Source: Melghirimyces algeriensis
GTDB taxonomy: Bacteria > Bacillota > Bacilli > Thermoactinomycetales > DSM-45169
Reading direction: 5' to 3'
NCBI RefSeq assembly: GCF_900182565.1
Contig: NZ_FXTI01000001.1
Coordinates: 310,001-374,000 of the forward strand
Length of the DNA stretch: 64,000 nt
Of the stretch, positions 1-7,719 are shown in pieces. How positions within the stretch are numbered: position 1 is the first letter of the stretch; each line of letters starts with the position of its first letter. Position numbers and translations under genes: made by a program. The notes beneath the pieces are model-generated. The model was given only the letters and a program-made list of their open reading frames with translations, made no database searches and was not told where the DNA came from.

Positions 1-203
1 TTCCCATCGCCGGTTATGCTGTTTTGGTGGAAGATGAGATTCGTCTTCGTGGAAGAGTGGCACATCCCAGTGGAAGAACGGTTTTAAAGGGAGAACGAAA
101 AGGAAAGAACCCTGAGGAAGTGGGACGCCTCCTTGCGAAGGATTTGATGGAAAAAGGAGCGAGGAAACTGTTGGATGAAGTGAGAGAAGGGGAAGAGCAA
201 TGA
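1..203 (+). CDS. hemC: Hydroxymethylbilane synthase, C-terminal end (partial)
   Basis: Only the last 66 codons are inside the window, read in frame from base 3 to the TGA at 201-203. The peptide opens with PIAGYA and continues with a basic, charged helix ending in EGEEQ, which fits the C-terminal domain of porphobilinogen deaminase (HemC). That enzyme joins four porphobilinogens into hydroxymethylbilane in the cytoplasm. The stop overlaps the ATG of the next gene as ATGA, so the two are translationally coupled. Identity rests on the short peptide plus the hemC-hemD-hemB-hemL order of Bacillales. Confidence 0.85.
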   Translation, partial: PIAGYAVLVEDEIRLRGRVAHPSGRTVLKGERKGKNPEEVGRLLAKDLMEKGARKLLDEVREGEEQ

Positions 204-1666
204 ATGGATATTCTCCGACGCTTTATCTGGTCGGAGCCGGTCCGGGAGATCCCTCCCTTCTGTCACTAAAGGGCAGAGATGCGATTCGACGGGCAGATGT
301 TCTGTTTTACGACCCGAAAGTGAATCGCGCCCTTCTAAAAGAAGGCTCTGACAAAGCGGATTATGTCCCAGTAGAGACGGGGTCACCCAATGGTTTGCAG
401 GAAATGCTGAAGGCGGTTGCGGAGGAGAAACGTGTGGTGTGGTGTGTTCCCGGTGATCCTTTTCTGCATTCCTCAGTGGTTCGTGATGCCGAACGATTGG
501 CCCGACATGGGGTGGTTTGTGAACCAGTTCCGGGGGTTCCTTGGCAACTGGCGATCCCTCTGTATTCCGGGATTCCTGTCGGTTCCAATTGGATGGTACG
601 GCAATATGGGGAAATGAATGAGAAAGATTGGGATGACTTGGTTGCTGCTTCAGGAACCAGGATTCTCTGCCTGGATGGTCACTTTTTGCCGGATGCCACT
701 CGGCGACTTTTGTCCGCAAATGCTTCTCTGGATCTGTCGGTGGCATGGGTGAAGCATGGGAGCCGGATGGAACAAAGTGTGTGGACTGGTTCATTGGGCC
801 AACTTTCGAATGGGGCTCCAGATCCGGGAGAGGGTGTCCTTATCCTGGGGGAGGTGGTTCGATCTCAGGAACACCTTCAGTGGTTTGAAAAAAAACCTCT
901 GTTTGGACGAAGAATCCTAATCACCCGTGCGAAGGGACAAAGTGAGAGTATGGTGCAACAAGTCCGGGAGCTGGGTGGTGAAACCGTGGAGTTTCCCGTC
1001 ATTGACCTTCGCCCGCCCCGGCAACAGGATCAGTTGGATCAAGCGTTGAAACAATTGGACCGATATCAATGGGTGATTTTTACCAGTGTCAATGGAGTGG
1101 AATACTTTTTCAGTCATTTAAACCGATTAGGAATCGATGTTCGTCAGATGTATCGAGCACGGTTGGTCACGATCGGGCCAAAAACGGCGGATGCTTTGGA
1201 AGAGCGGGGGCTTCGGGTGGATATTCAACCGGAGGAGTACCGGGCCGAATCATTAATCGATGCGTTGAAGCCCATGGTGTCGTCTGGAGAGAGGGTATTG
1301 CTTCCCAGGGCGAATATTGCACGGGAGTTACTCGCTGTGGAGTTAGAACGAATGGGTTGTGTTGTGACGGATGTGGATGCCTATGATACCGTTCCCGGAA
1401 CGGAAGGGTTGCAAGAGACTGTAGAGATGTTGCAACAAAAGAGGTTGCATATCTTAACATTTACCAGCTCTTCCACCGTTCGATATTTTGTGAAAGCTCT
1501 CCAATCCATAGAAAAGGATTGGAAACCCCTTTTGGAAGGCGTCCAGGTGGCATGCATCGGACCGATTACGGCAAATACCGCAAAAGAGCATGGAATTTGT
1601 GTGAATACAGTTGCCCGGACATACACGATTGAGGGTTTGATTGAAGCGGTGAAAAAACTACCCTAA
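200..1666 (+). CDS. hemD: Fused uroporphyrinogen-III methyltransferase-like / uroporphyrinogen-III synthase
   Basis: 488 residues, two domains. Residues 8-230 have the tetrapyrrole methylase fold, starting with YLVGAGPGDPSLLSLKG and containing a PGDPF loop. Residues 236-488 are a HemD domain starting GRRILITRAKGQSESM, with ITRA and the late TFTSSSTVRYF segment typical of uroporphyrinogen-III synthase. HemD closes and inverts ring D of hydroxymethylbilane; a working CobA domain would methylate the product toward siroheme and cobalamin. The methylase half looks divergent: the usual GGDPF is PGDPF and the usual G-K-R stretch after strand 2 is not evident, so it may be inactive or altered. It overlaps hemC by 4 nt and hemB follows 26 nt later, so the haem role is secure. 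Confidence 0.85.
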   Translation: MNGYSPTLYLVGAGPGDPSLLSLKGRDAIRRADVLFYDPKVNRALLKEGSDKADYVPVETGSPNGLQEMLKAVAEEKRVVWCVPGDPFLHSSVVRDAERLARHGVVCEPVPGVPWQLAIPLYSGIPVGSNWMVRQYGEMNEKDWDDLVAASGTRILCLDGHFLPDATRRLLSANASLDLSVAWVKHGSRMEQSVWTGSLGQLSNGAPDPGEGVLILGEVVRSQEHLQWFEKKPLFGRRILITRAKGQSESMVQQVRELGGETVEFPVIDLRPPRQQDQLDQALKQLDRYQWVIFTSVNGVEYFFSHLNRLGIDVRQMYRARLVTIGPKTADALEERGLRVDIQPEEYRAESLIDALKPMVSSGERVLLPRANIARELLAVELERMGCVVTDVDAYDTVPGTEGLQETVEMLQQKRLHILTFTSSSTVRYFVKALQSIEKDWKPLLEGVQVACIGPITANTAKEHGICVNTVARTYTIEGLIEAVKKLP

Positions 1667-1692
1667 AAAATTGGAATGCCAGGAGGTTTAAA

Positions 1693-2670
1693 ATGAAATC
1701 ATTTCGTCGCCATCGTCGTCTGAGACAAAATCGTGGGATTCGCCGGATGGTACGGGAGCATCACGTTTCTCCGGATGATTTTATTTATCCCATCTTTGCT
1801 GTGGAAGGAAAGGGATTGAAGACAGAAGTCCCTTCGATGCCGGGCGTGTTTCACTTTTCTCTCGATCGGTTGAATGAAGAAGTGGATGAAGCGGTGGAAG
1901 CCGGGATTTCCTCTGTAATTTTATTTGGCGTGCCGGAAGACAAGGATGCGTGTGGAAGTGCTGCCCAGGCTGAAGATGGAATTGTGCAACGGGCGATTGC
2001 TCAAGTGAAAGAGCGTTATCCGGACCTCTATGTCATGGCGGATACATGTCTGTGTCAGTATACGGACCACGGTCATTGCGGTGTGGTTAAAGATGGGCAG
2101 GTTGTCAATGATGAATCGCTTCATATCCTGGCTCAGACCGCTGTATCCCAAGCCCAGGCCGGAGCAGATATGATTGCTCCTTCCAATATGATGGATGGAT
2201 TTGTCCTGGCCATTCGCGAGGCTTTGGATAGAGCCGGCTATACTCAGATCCCAATTCTTTCTTATGCCGTAAAGTATGCCTCTGCTTTTTACGGCCCATT
2301 TCGGGATGCTGCTCATTCTACCCCTCAATTTGGGGATCGGCGTACATACCAGATGGACCCGGCCAATGCCAGGGAAGCGCTGAAAGAGGCGGAAACCGAT
2401 GTGGATGAGGGTGCGGATATGCTGATGGTGAAACCGGGGATGGCTTATATGGATATCATCCATCGTCTGCGGGAATCGTTTCATTTGCCTATCGCAGCTT
2501 ACAATGTCAGCGGAGAGTATGCTATGGTGAAGGCAGCTGCAGCAAAAGGATGGATTGATGAGCAGGCGGTGGTTTTAGAAATGCTGACAGGATTGAAACG
2601 AGCTGGTGCGGATCTGATTCTGACTTATCATGCAAAAGAAGCGGCTCGATGGCTGAAAGAGGGTGAATGA
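1693..2670 (+). CDS. hemB: Delta-aminolevulinic acid dehydratase (porphobilinogen synthase)
   Basis: 325 residues, normal length. It condenses two 5-aminolevulinates to porphobilinogen. The zinc site is intact: D117-T-C119-L-C121, then YTDHGHC with C129. The two active-site lysines are in AVKYASAFYGPF (K194, allosteric/P-site region) and MVKPGMAYMD (K247, Schiff base). The cysteine-rich form marks a zinc enzyme, not the Asp-rich magnesium type. AGGAGG lies just before the ATG. It sits in the hem operon between hemD and the small unknown gene before hemL. Confidence 0.97.
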   Translation: MKSFRRHRRLRQNRGIRRMVREHHVSPDDFIYPIFAVEGKGLKTEVPSMPGVFHFSLDRLNEEVDEAVEAGISSVILFGVPEDKDACGSAAQAEDGIVQRAIAQVKERYPDLYVMADTCLCQYTDHGHCGVVKDGQVVNDESLHILAQTAVSQAQAGADMIAPSNMMDGFVLAIREALDRAGYTQIPILSYAVKYASAFYGPFRDAAHSTPQFGDRRTYQMDPANAREALKEAETDVDEGADMLMVKPGMAYMDIIHRLRESFHLPIAAYNVSGEYAMVKAAAAKGWIDEQAVVLEMLTGLKRAGADLILTYHAKEAARWLKEGE

Positions 2671-2707
2671 AGCGAAGTAAAAATACACCTGGCAAGGAGG
2701 AAAAACG

Positions 2708-3040
2708 GTGTCCGATACTTATCCCCTGCGTTGGCTGAGGGGGAATATGAAAGAACGTTCTTTTAACATTCCCTTTAAAGAGGCGGAAATACGGCTGGAT
2801 ATGCCCAGTCCGTTGAATTTGAAGAGTTGGTCCGTTCATGTCGCCGGGATTGATGCATCAGGTATGGCCATTCTGGATGATTGCTATTATTACGGAAATC
2901 GAAGACTCGTCCTTTCAATGGAAACGTTGATGGAAAAAAGGCTTCGTGGAGAAGTGATTATTCGCTCGGTGACCGTTGGTCCCCGATCCAGGGTAAGCTT
3001 TTCAGGTTCCGGCCTTTTGGAAGGCTTTGAACGGTTGTAA
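2708..3040 (+). CDS. Conserved-looking small protein of unknown function in the hem operon
   Basis: 110 residues from a GTG with a clear AAGGAGG eight bases upstream. I do not recognise the family. The protein is soluble and predicted mostly beta: alternating stretches such as SWSVHVAGID, RRLVLSMETL and GEVIIRSVTV. There is no signal peptide, membrane segment or cysteine pair. It lies 37 nt after hemB and about 20 nt before hemL on the same strand, so it is almost surely co-transcribed with haem genes. B. subtilis has no gene here (hemB is followed directly by hemL). It could be a haem-pathway accessory or a sporulation protein; the sequence does not decide. Confidence 0.7.
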   Translation: MSDTYPLRWLRGNMKERSFNIPFKEAEIRLDMPSPLNLKSWSVHVAGIDASGMAILDDCYYYGNRRLVLSMETLMEKRLRGEVIIRSVTVGPRSRVSFSGSGLLEGFERL

Positions 3041-3063
3041 AAGCGATAGAGGAGTTGATTGGA

Positions 3064-4353
3064 TTGAATGACAATCTTGAACGGTCGAAAGCTTATTTTG
3101 AGGAAGCCAAACAATATATTCCGGGTGGCGTCAACAGTCCGGTTCGAGCATTTAAAAGTGTGGATATGAATCCGGTGTTTGTTGAGCGGGGCAAGGGCTC
3201 CAGAATTTATGATGAGGATGGGAATGAATATATCGACTATGTTTGCTCTTGGGGGCCGTTGATCTTGGGACATTCTCATCCGGCTGTGGTGGAATTGGTT
3301 CAGCAGACAGCCGCCAAAGGAACCAGTTTTGGAGCACCGACAACGATTGAGACCAAACTGGCCCGTTTGGTAACGGAAATTGTTCCTTCCGTGGAAGTGG
3401 TTCGGATGGTGAATTCCGGAACGGAGGCGACAATGAGTGCTCTTCGGTTGGCAAGGGCATATACCAAACGAAACAAGATCCTAAAATTTGAAGGGTGTTA
3501 TCATGGACATTCTGACAGTCTGTTGATTAAGGCCGGATCAGGGGTAGCAACACTTGGTCTTCCCGACAGCCCTGGTGTTCCGGAAAATACAGGACAACAT
3601 ACGTTAACCGTTCCATATAACGATCTGGATAGTGTGCAGTTGGCCTTTCAAAAATTTGGCCATGATATTGCTGGTTTGATTGTAGAACCTGTTGCTGGCA
3701 ATATGGGAGTGGTCCCTCCTGAACCTGGGTTTTTAGAGGGTTTGCGTCGACTGACAAAAGATTATGGTGCACTTCTCATTTTTGATGAGGTAATGACCGG
3801 TTTCCGTGTCGATTATCATTGTGCTCAAGGGCTTTATGGGGTGGAACCAGACCTGACGACCATGGGGAAAGTCATCGGTGGAGGATTGCCGGTTGGGGCC
3901 TATGGAGGAAAGCGGGAGATTATGGAATGGATTGCTCCTACAGGTCCTGTTTACCAAGCGGGTACACTGTCCGGAAATCCGCTTGCTATGGCAGCTGGTC
4001 ATGCTACCCTGAGTGAAATGGGGAAACCAGGGACCTATCAGCAGTTGGAAGAAAGATCGGCACTCTTGGAAGAAGGTTTGACGAAGAATGCCAAAGAAGC
4101 AGGCATTCCCTACCATATTAACCGTGTGGGCTCCATGGTTTGTCTCTTTTTCACGGGAGAAAAAGTGACCAGCTATGATCAGGCAAAAAAAGCAGATAAA
4201 GCGTTATTTGCTCGTTATTTCAAAGCAATGATGAAGCAAGGAATTTCCATTCCCCCATCTCAATTTGAAGGAATGTTCGTTTCTACCGCTCACACTGTGG
4301 AGGATATCGAAAAGACGATTGAGGCAAATCGCCAGGCGCTGAAACAGTTGTAA
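3064..4353 (+). CDS. hemL: Glutamate-1-semialdehyde 2,1-aminomutase
   Basis: 429 residues from TTG at 3064, nine bases after AGGAG (3050-3054); an in-frame TTG at 3055 directly abuts that ribosome site and is less likely. It is a fold-type I PLP aminotransferase that makes 5-aminolevulinate from glutamate-1-semialdehyde in the C5 pathway. Visible motifs are NSGTEATMSALRLAR, the cofactor-contacting FDEVMTGFR, and the PLP lysine in TTMGKVIGGGLPVGAYGG at about residue 265. It is the last gene of the hem cluster and is followed by a strong hairpin terminator. Confidence 0.96.
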   Translation: MNDNLERSKAYFEEAKQYIPGGVNSPVRAFKSVDMNPVFVERGKGSRIYDEDGNEYIDYVCSWGPLILGHSHPAVVELVQQTAAKGTSFGAPTTIETKLARLVTEIVPSVEVVRMVNSGTEATMSALRLARAYTKRNKILKFEGCYHGHSDSLLIKAGSGVATLGLPDSPGVPENTGQHTLTVPYNDLDSVQLAFQKFGHDIAGLIVEPVAGNMGVVPPEPGFLEGLRRLTKDYGALLIFDEVMTGFRVDYHCAQGLYGVEPDLTTMGKVIGGGLPVGAYGGKREIMEWIAPTGPVYQAGTLSGNPLAMAAGHATLSEMGKPGTYQQLEERSALLEEGLTKNAKEAGIPYHINRVGSMVCLFFTGEKVTSYDQAKKADKALFARYFKAMMKQGISIPPSQFEGMFVSTAHTVEDIEKTIEANRQALKQL

Positions 4354-4363
4354 ATCAATTAAA

Positions 4364-4402
4364 GGAGCTGCCAAACCGACATTGGCAGCTCTTCTTTTTT
4401 GG
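4364..4402 (+). terminator. Rho-independent terminator after hemL
   Basis: Ten-bp stem GAGCTGCCAA / TTGGCAGCTC with a short loop, followed by TTCTTTTTT. It closes the hem transcription unit 10 nt after the hemL stop. Confidence 0.9.
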
Positions 4403-4438
4403 AAATAAAGGTTATCAGTGCTTTCGGACAGAGCTAAA

Positions 4439-4467
4439 GTATATCTGTACAAAACCCGCATATAGTT
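4439..4467 (+). promoter_or_regulatory. Possible sigma-E-type promoter for spoVID
   Basis: GTATATC at 4439 and CATATAGTT at 4459, separated by 13 nt, resemble the mother-cell sigma-E pattern (ATATT-like -35, CATAcAhT -10, 13-15 nt gap). spoVID is sigma-E dependent in B. subtilis. The match is imperfect, so this is a suggestion. Confidence 0.35.
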
Positions 4468-4560
4468 ACAGTACAGTTGTAATTTTGTGACTTACTGCCA
4501 GAGGAATCAGGGGGAGTGAAGAATTCTGTCAGGCCAAGAGGTTGAAGAGGGGGGATTTTT

Positions 4561-5757
4561 GTGACGGAGAATAGTGAGAACCAACTTCGGTTTGACATAC
4601 TGGAAAAGGTTCGCTTACATCCCCAACAACCAGGAATTCAAAATATGTTGGACTTGGACCTTTATCCAGATGTTGAAATTGAGGACCAAGATACCCATTT
4701 GAAGATTCATGGATATCTGCGTTTGACAGGAGAATATGAAGGAGAACAGGAATCATTGAATTCCAGAGGGGAGGAAGGGAAACCGGAGGAAATTGCCTAT
4801 GTGATTCCGGTGGAGATTACACTTCCCGCAGACCGGGTGGATTTAGATCGGATTTCTTCAGAAATTCAGTCTTTTGACTATCAAGTTCTTTCGCCCTTTG
4901 AACTACAGATTGAAGCGGTTCTCACCATTGACGGATTAAGGGAAGAACAGCCCAAGCAAGAGGTATCCGATTATGAAGTAGTGGATCGGCTCGCCACATT
5001 TTCTGTTTCCGATTCCGGCAGAATGGAGTTTGAAGATTCGGCAGAGATCAACCAGGAGGATGCTGAAGAGGAAAACGCTGAACCTTATCCAAATGAGTAC
5101 CAGTTTGTTCATGTTGCCAGAAGTGACCAGGATGAAGAGAAGGTGCAGACATGCTCTGATCATCATCCGACAGAGGATGAGCCAAACCAGAAAGAGAACG
5201 TGGAAACTGAAGATTCTCCAATGGATGAAGTGATGGTGGCTGATGAGAAACAGGAAGATATAGAAGAAAATGAGAATGACGGGCGATCGGCCGATTTCGA
5301 GGAACAGGAAAAAAAGGTTGTCTTGAATCCTGGGAAGGATGAAGAAACAATCCATTTTACGGATCATTTCTTGCGCAATCCAGATCAAAAAGAATTTTCT
5401 TTTCAGGATCAAAGGGAAGCAAAAGATGAGTTCGAAGATAACAACATGGAAGCGAACCAGTTGGAAGAAGAGGATCACACGTCGGAAGATTCAAAAAGTA
5501 CTATGGAAGATAATGATCAGTCGGAAGAATCAGAGGAGAAATCGGCAGGAACCGGACTGGACTGGGCGAAATGGATCATCAAAGATCCAAAAGAGGAATT
5601 TGTTAAATTACGCATGGTCATTGTGCAAAAAGAAGATTCCCTTGACTCTTTGGCGGATCGTTATCAAGTTCCCGCGAGCAAAATCCTTAATATGAACCAA
5701 TTGGAATCCAATCTCCTGGAAGAAGGGCAGATTATCTATATACCTGATTCACAATGA
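4561..5757 (+). CDS. spoVID: Stage VI sporulation protein D-like coat/cortex morphogenetic protein
   Basis: 398 residues from GTG after GAGGGGGGA. Residues 1-125 match the beta-rich SpoVID N-terminal domain (LRFDILEKV start, VIPVEITLPADRV). Residues 150-330 are a very acidic, low-complexity linker rich in E, D, N and Q. Residues about 350-398 are a LysM domain (MVIVQKEDSLDSLADRY ... LEEGQIIYIP) that would bind peptidoglycan or cortex. SpoVID drives encasement of the forespore by coat proteins from the mother cell. The gene follows the hem terminator and precedes ysxE, the B. subtilis arrangement, which supports the call more than the poorly conserved linker does. Confidence 0.88.
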   Translation: MTENSENQLRFDILEKVRLHPQQPGIQNMLDLDLYPDVEIEDQDTHLKIHGYLRLTGEYEGEQESLNSRGEEGKPEEIAYVIPVEITLPADRVDLDRISSEIQSFDYQVLSPFELQIEAVLTIDGLREEQPKQEVSDYEVVDRLATFSVSDSGRMEFEDSAEINQEDAEEENAEPYPNEYQFVHVARSDQDEEKVQTCSDHHPTEDEPNQKENVETEDSPMDEVMVADEKQEDIEENENDGRSADFEEQEKKVVLNPGKDEETIHFTDHFLRNPDQKEFSFQDQREAKDEFEDNNMEANQLEEEDHTSEDSKSTMEDNDQSEESEEKSAGTGLDWAKWIIKDPKEEFVKLRMVIVQKEDSLDSLADRYQVPASKILNMNQLESNLLEEGQIIYIPDSQ

Positions 5758-5828
5758 TTGATTGGAACCAAACATTACTGCCGGGTCTTTTGGGACAGTG
5801 GCCCATAAAAAAAGAAGGAGGACGGAGA

Positions 5829-6902
5829 ATGAAATTGGTTCCTGATCGTGATGACAGTATATTGCCTGCTGTTTTCAAGGCTTATGGATGGAATCCCCGG
5901 CAGATTCGTTATATTCGAGGAGTTCTACGTGTGGATACAGGAGATGAAATATATGCTTTGAAAAAAACATCTGCGAAACCGGACCACCTTTGTTTTTTGG
6001 ACAAAATTTTTTCACAGCTAAACGAGGCGGGATATCATTATCTGCTTCCATGGGTAAAGACGGATTCGAACGAGGTATTTGTGGAGGAAGATGAGAGCTG
6101 TTGGTATGCTCAGCCTTGGTATGGCAAGGCGATGGAAAAAGGGGATGAGGTGTCACCAGATGAACTGATCAGAGGGTTAGCTCGTTTTCATAAATTGTGT
6201 GAACCGGTAATTGCTGATGAAGCTGAAGCGGACTTACCTTCTGTCACGGTAGGACTGGATAGGAAAAAAGAGTATGCGCAACAGTTGATGCAGTGGCGTG
6301 AAGCTGCAATGAACCGGGAGTTTGCCTCCCCTTTTGAGAAGGCTTTTTTATCCCATTTTGATTATATTGACAAAGCGATTTCCTTTACCATTCGCGGGCT
6401 GGAAAAGTACGGTCAAAAAAACAGAGGAAGACCGCCCAGGTATACACTGGTTCACAATCGATTGCATCCCCATAACGTTTTGGTTGGTGACCAGGGATGG
6501 CGCTGGATTGACTTTGATCATGCTACAGCAGGCAGTCCCGTAACTGATATTGCTATGTTTCTTCGACGATTTATTCCTTTTGATGGAGATGAAGTTCTGG
6601 ACCCGTTTTATTTACTGGACGAATATCAGTCGGAAAATCCCTTGATGGGAGAAGAGAAAAGGCTTCTGGCTCTCCATTTGGCATATCCGGAAGGATTGAT
6701 TCGGACCATTCACTCTTACGATCAACAACAGGAGGCAAGAACAGAATCGGTGTCGGTTCAAAAGTTGGAAGAAGAGATTGAACGGTTGCACTTATTTCAA
6801 GAGTGGGTACGAACGGTATGGAAATCCGGGAAAAACGCTGAAGGAAAAAAACGTCCATCTCACGAGATGGCCCAAGTTCATACTTCGTATAAAAAACATT
6901 GA
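5829..6902 (+). CDS. ysxE: YsxE/CotS-family spore coat protein, kinase fold (probable pseudokinase)
   Basis: 357 residues from ATG 5829, which has AAGGAGGACGG just upstream; an in-frame ATG at 5754 overlapping the spoVID stop as ATGA would add 25 residues and cannot be excluded. The fold is aminoglycoside-phosphotransferase/choline-kinase-like, as in the CotS/YsxE coat proteins. The catalytic loop reads HNRLHPHNVLV: the usual H-x-D aspartate is an arginine, whereas the metal-binding IDFDHA is kept. That points to a structural or binding role in the coat. It probably forms one transcript with spoVID and is followed by a terminator. Confidence 0.85.
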   Translation: MKLVPDRDDSILPAVFKAYGWNPRQIRYIRGVLRVDTGDEIYALKKTSAKPDHLCFLDKIFSQLNEAGYHYLLPWVKTDSNEVFVEEDESCWYAQPWYGKAMEKGDEVSPDELIRGLARFHKLCEPVIADEAEADLPSVTVGLDRKKEYAQQLMQWREAAMNREFASPFEKAFLSHFDYIDKAISFTIRGLEKYGQKNRGRPPRYTLVHNRLHPHNVLVGDQGWRWIDFDHATAGSPVTDIAMFLRRFIPFDGDEVLDPFYLLDEYQSENPLMGEEKRLLALHLAYPEGLIRTIHSYDQQQEARTESVSVQKLEEEIERLHLFQEWVRTVWKSGKNAEGKKRPSHEMAQVHTSYKKH

Positions 6903-6907
6903 CTCAG

Positions 6908-6938
6908 ACAGCGTCGGTTTGCTTCCGGCGTTTTTTTG
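6908..6938 (+). terminator. Rho-independent terminator after ysxE
   Basis: Stem CGTCGG / CCGGCG (one G-T pair) with a seven-base loop, followed by seven T. Confidence 0.8.
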
Positions 6939-7122
6939 TTTGTGAGAATAGGAAATAATGATGATCCGGTATGCATTTTGGAGGATTTTAAAAATGGATA
7001 TTCCAATCTATATTAAGAATAAAACGATGTTTCCTATGAAAAAAACGCAAAAAGGGTGGACAATCGGATAGGAAAAGCGCAAAATAAACGATAGAGAAAA
7101 GGTGGACAAAGGGGGTTTTGTC

Positions 7123-7284
7123 TTGACCGTGGTGAAATCAACCGTACGCAGTGTGTACCGCGGACTTTTGATTTTAATTGCTCTCAGCTTTATGCTTCTC
7201 AGCACGGTTTTGTTGCTGGCTTTTCTCGCCAATCCACAGCTGATGTGGGAGAGCGTGCAACAGGCTTTTGGTATGGTAAAATAA
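7123..7284 (+). CDS. Small single-span membrane protein, unknown
   Basis: 53 residues from TTG 7123, seven bases after AAAGGGGG; an upstream in-frame GTG at 7102 is possible. A basic start (TVVKSTVRSVYRG) is followed by one hydrophobic span of about 25 residues (LLILIALSFMLLSTVLLLAFLA) broken only at small residues, then a short polar tail. I do not recognise it. It stands alone between the ysxE terminator and the valS leader. Confidence 0.5.
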   Translation: MTVVKSTVRSVYRGLLILIALSFMLLSTVLLLAFLANPQLMWESVQQAFGMVK

Positions 7285-7399
7285 ATGACGTTTTGAGAAT
7301 GGTCAAGCAAGGTTTTATATTTTTGTTTTCCGGGAAAGGATATGGGTATTCAGAAGAGTTTTTGGATACTTTCTCGTTTGTTGAAAGAATCCGGTAGAT

Positions 7400-7428
7400 T
7401 TGACGTTACCGAAATGAAAGGTTAGAAT
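7400..7428 (+). promoter_or_regulatory. Sigma-A promoter of the valS leader
   Basis: TTGACG (7400-7405), 17-nt spacer, TAGAAT (7423-7428). The start of transcription would fall at about 7435, directly before the T-box leader. Confidence 0.75.
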
Positions 7429-7435
7429 AAAAAAA

Positions 7436-7693
7436 ACTGAGCGCAATGGTGATGATGGGGAGAGTAGACGGTAAAGCCCTTTTCCAGAGAGAAGGTCCCC
7501 GGCTGAAAGACTTTCAAGGGAGCCCGTCGAATGTCACCCTTGAGCCGTCCGCCTGAAAATGTAGTAGGGTGGACCGTTTGGCCTGCGATACTAGGCCTTG
7601 AGCGCATCGGTACAGTCCCGACGGGATGCCGGTGAAAAAAGGTGGTACCGCGGAACTCCTTCCGTCCTTTGGACTGAAGGGGTTTTTATTTTA
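7436..7693 (+). promoter_or_regulatory. T-box leader (tRNA-Val responsive) upstream of valS
   Basis: The T-box core GGTGGTACCGCGG is at 7641-7653. It is followed by a terminator stem CCTTCCGTCC / GGACTGAAGG and TTTTTATTTT. In stem I an AGTA motif lies just below GACGG, which pairs with CCGTC at 7524-7528. On the 3' side of that loop the bases GAAT-GTC-A place a valine codon GTC at 7533-7535 followed by the conserved purine. The UGGU of the T-box pairs with an ACCA acceptor end, as in tRNA-Val. Uncharged tRNA-Val would stabilise the antiterminator and turn on valS. Confidence 0.93.
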
Positions 7694-7719
7694 CATAACG
7701 AAATGTAAGGGGGACCAAT

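Noticed and set aside
84..794. 236-codon open frame on the minus strand
   Set aside because: It lies wholly over hemC and hemD, has no ribosome site, and its composition (H, P, S rich) is that of an antisense shadow.
4936..5478. 180-codon minus-strand frame rich in F, I and L
   Set aside because: It is the complement of the acidic GAA/GAT-rich linker of spoVID; the hydrophobic look is an artefact.
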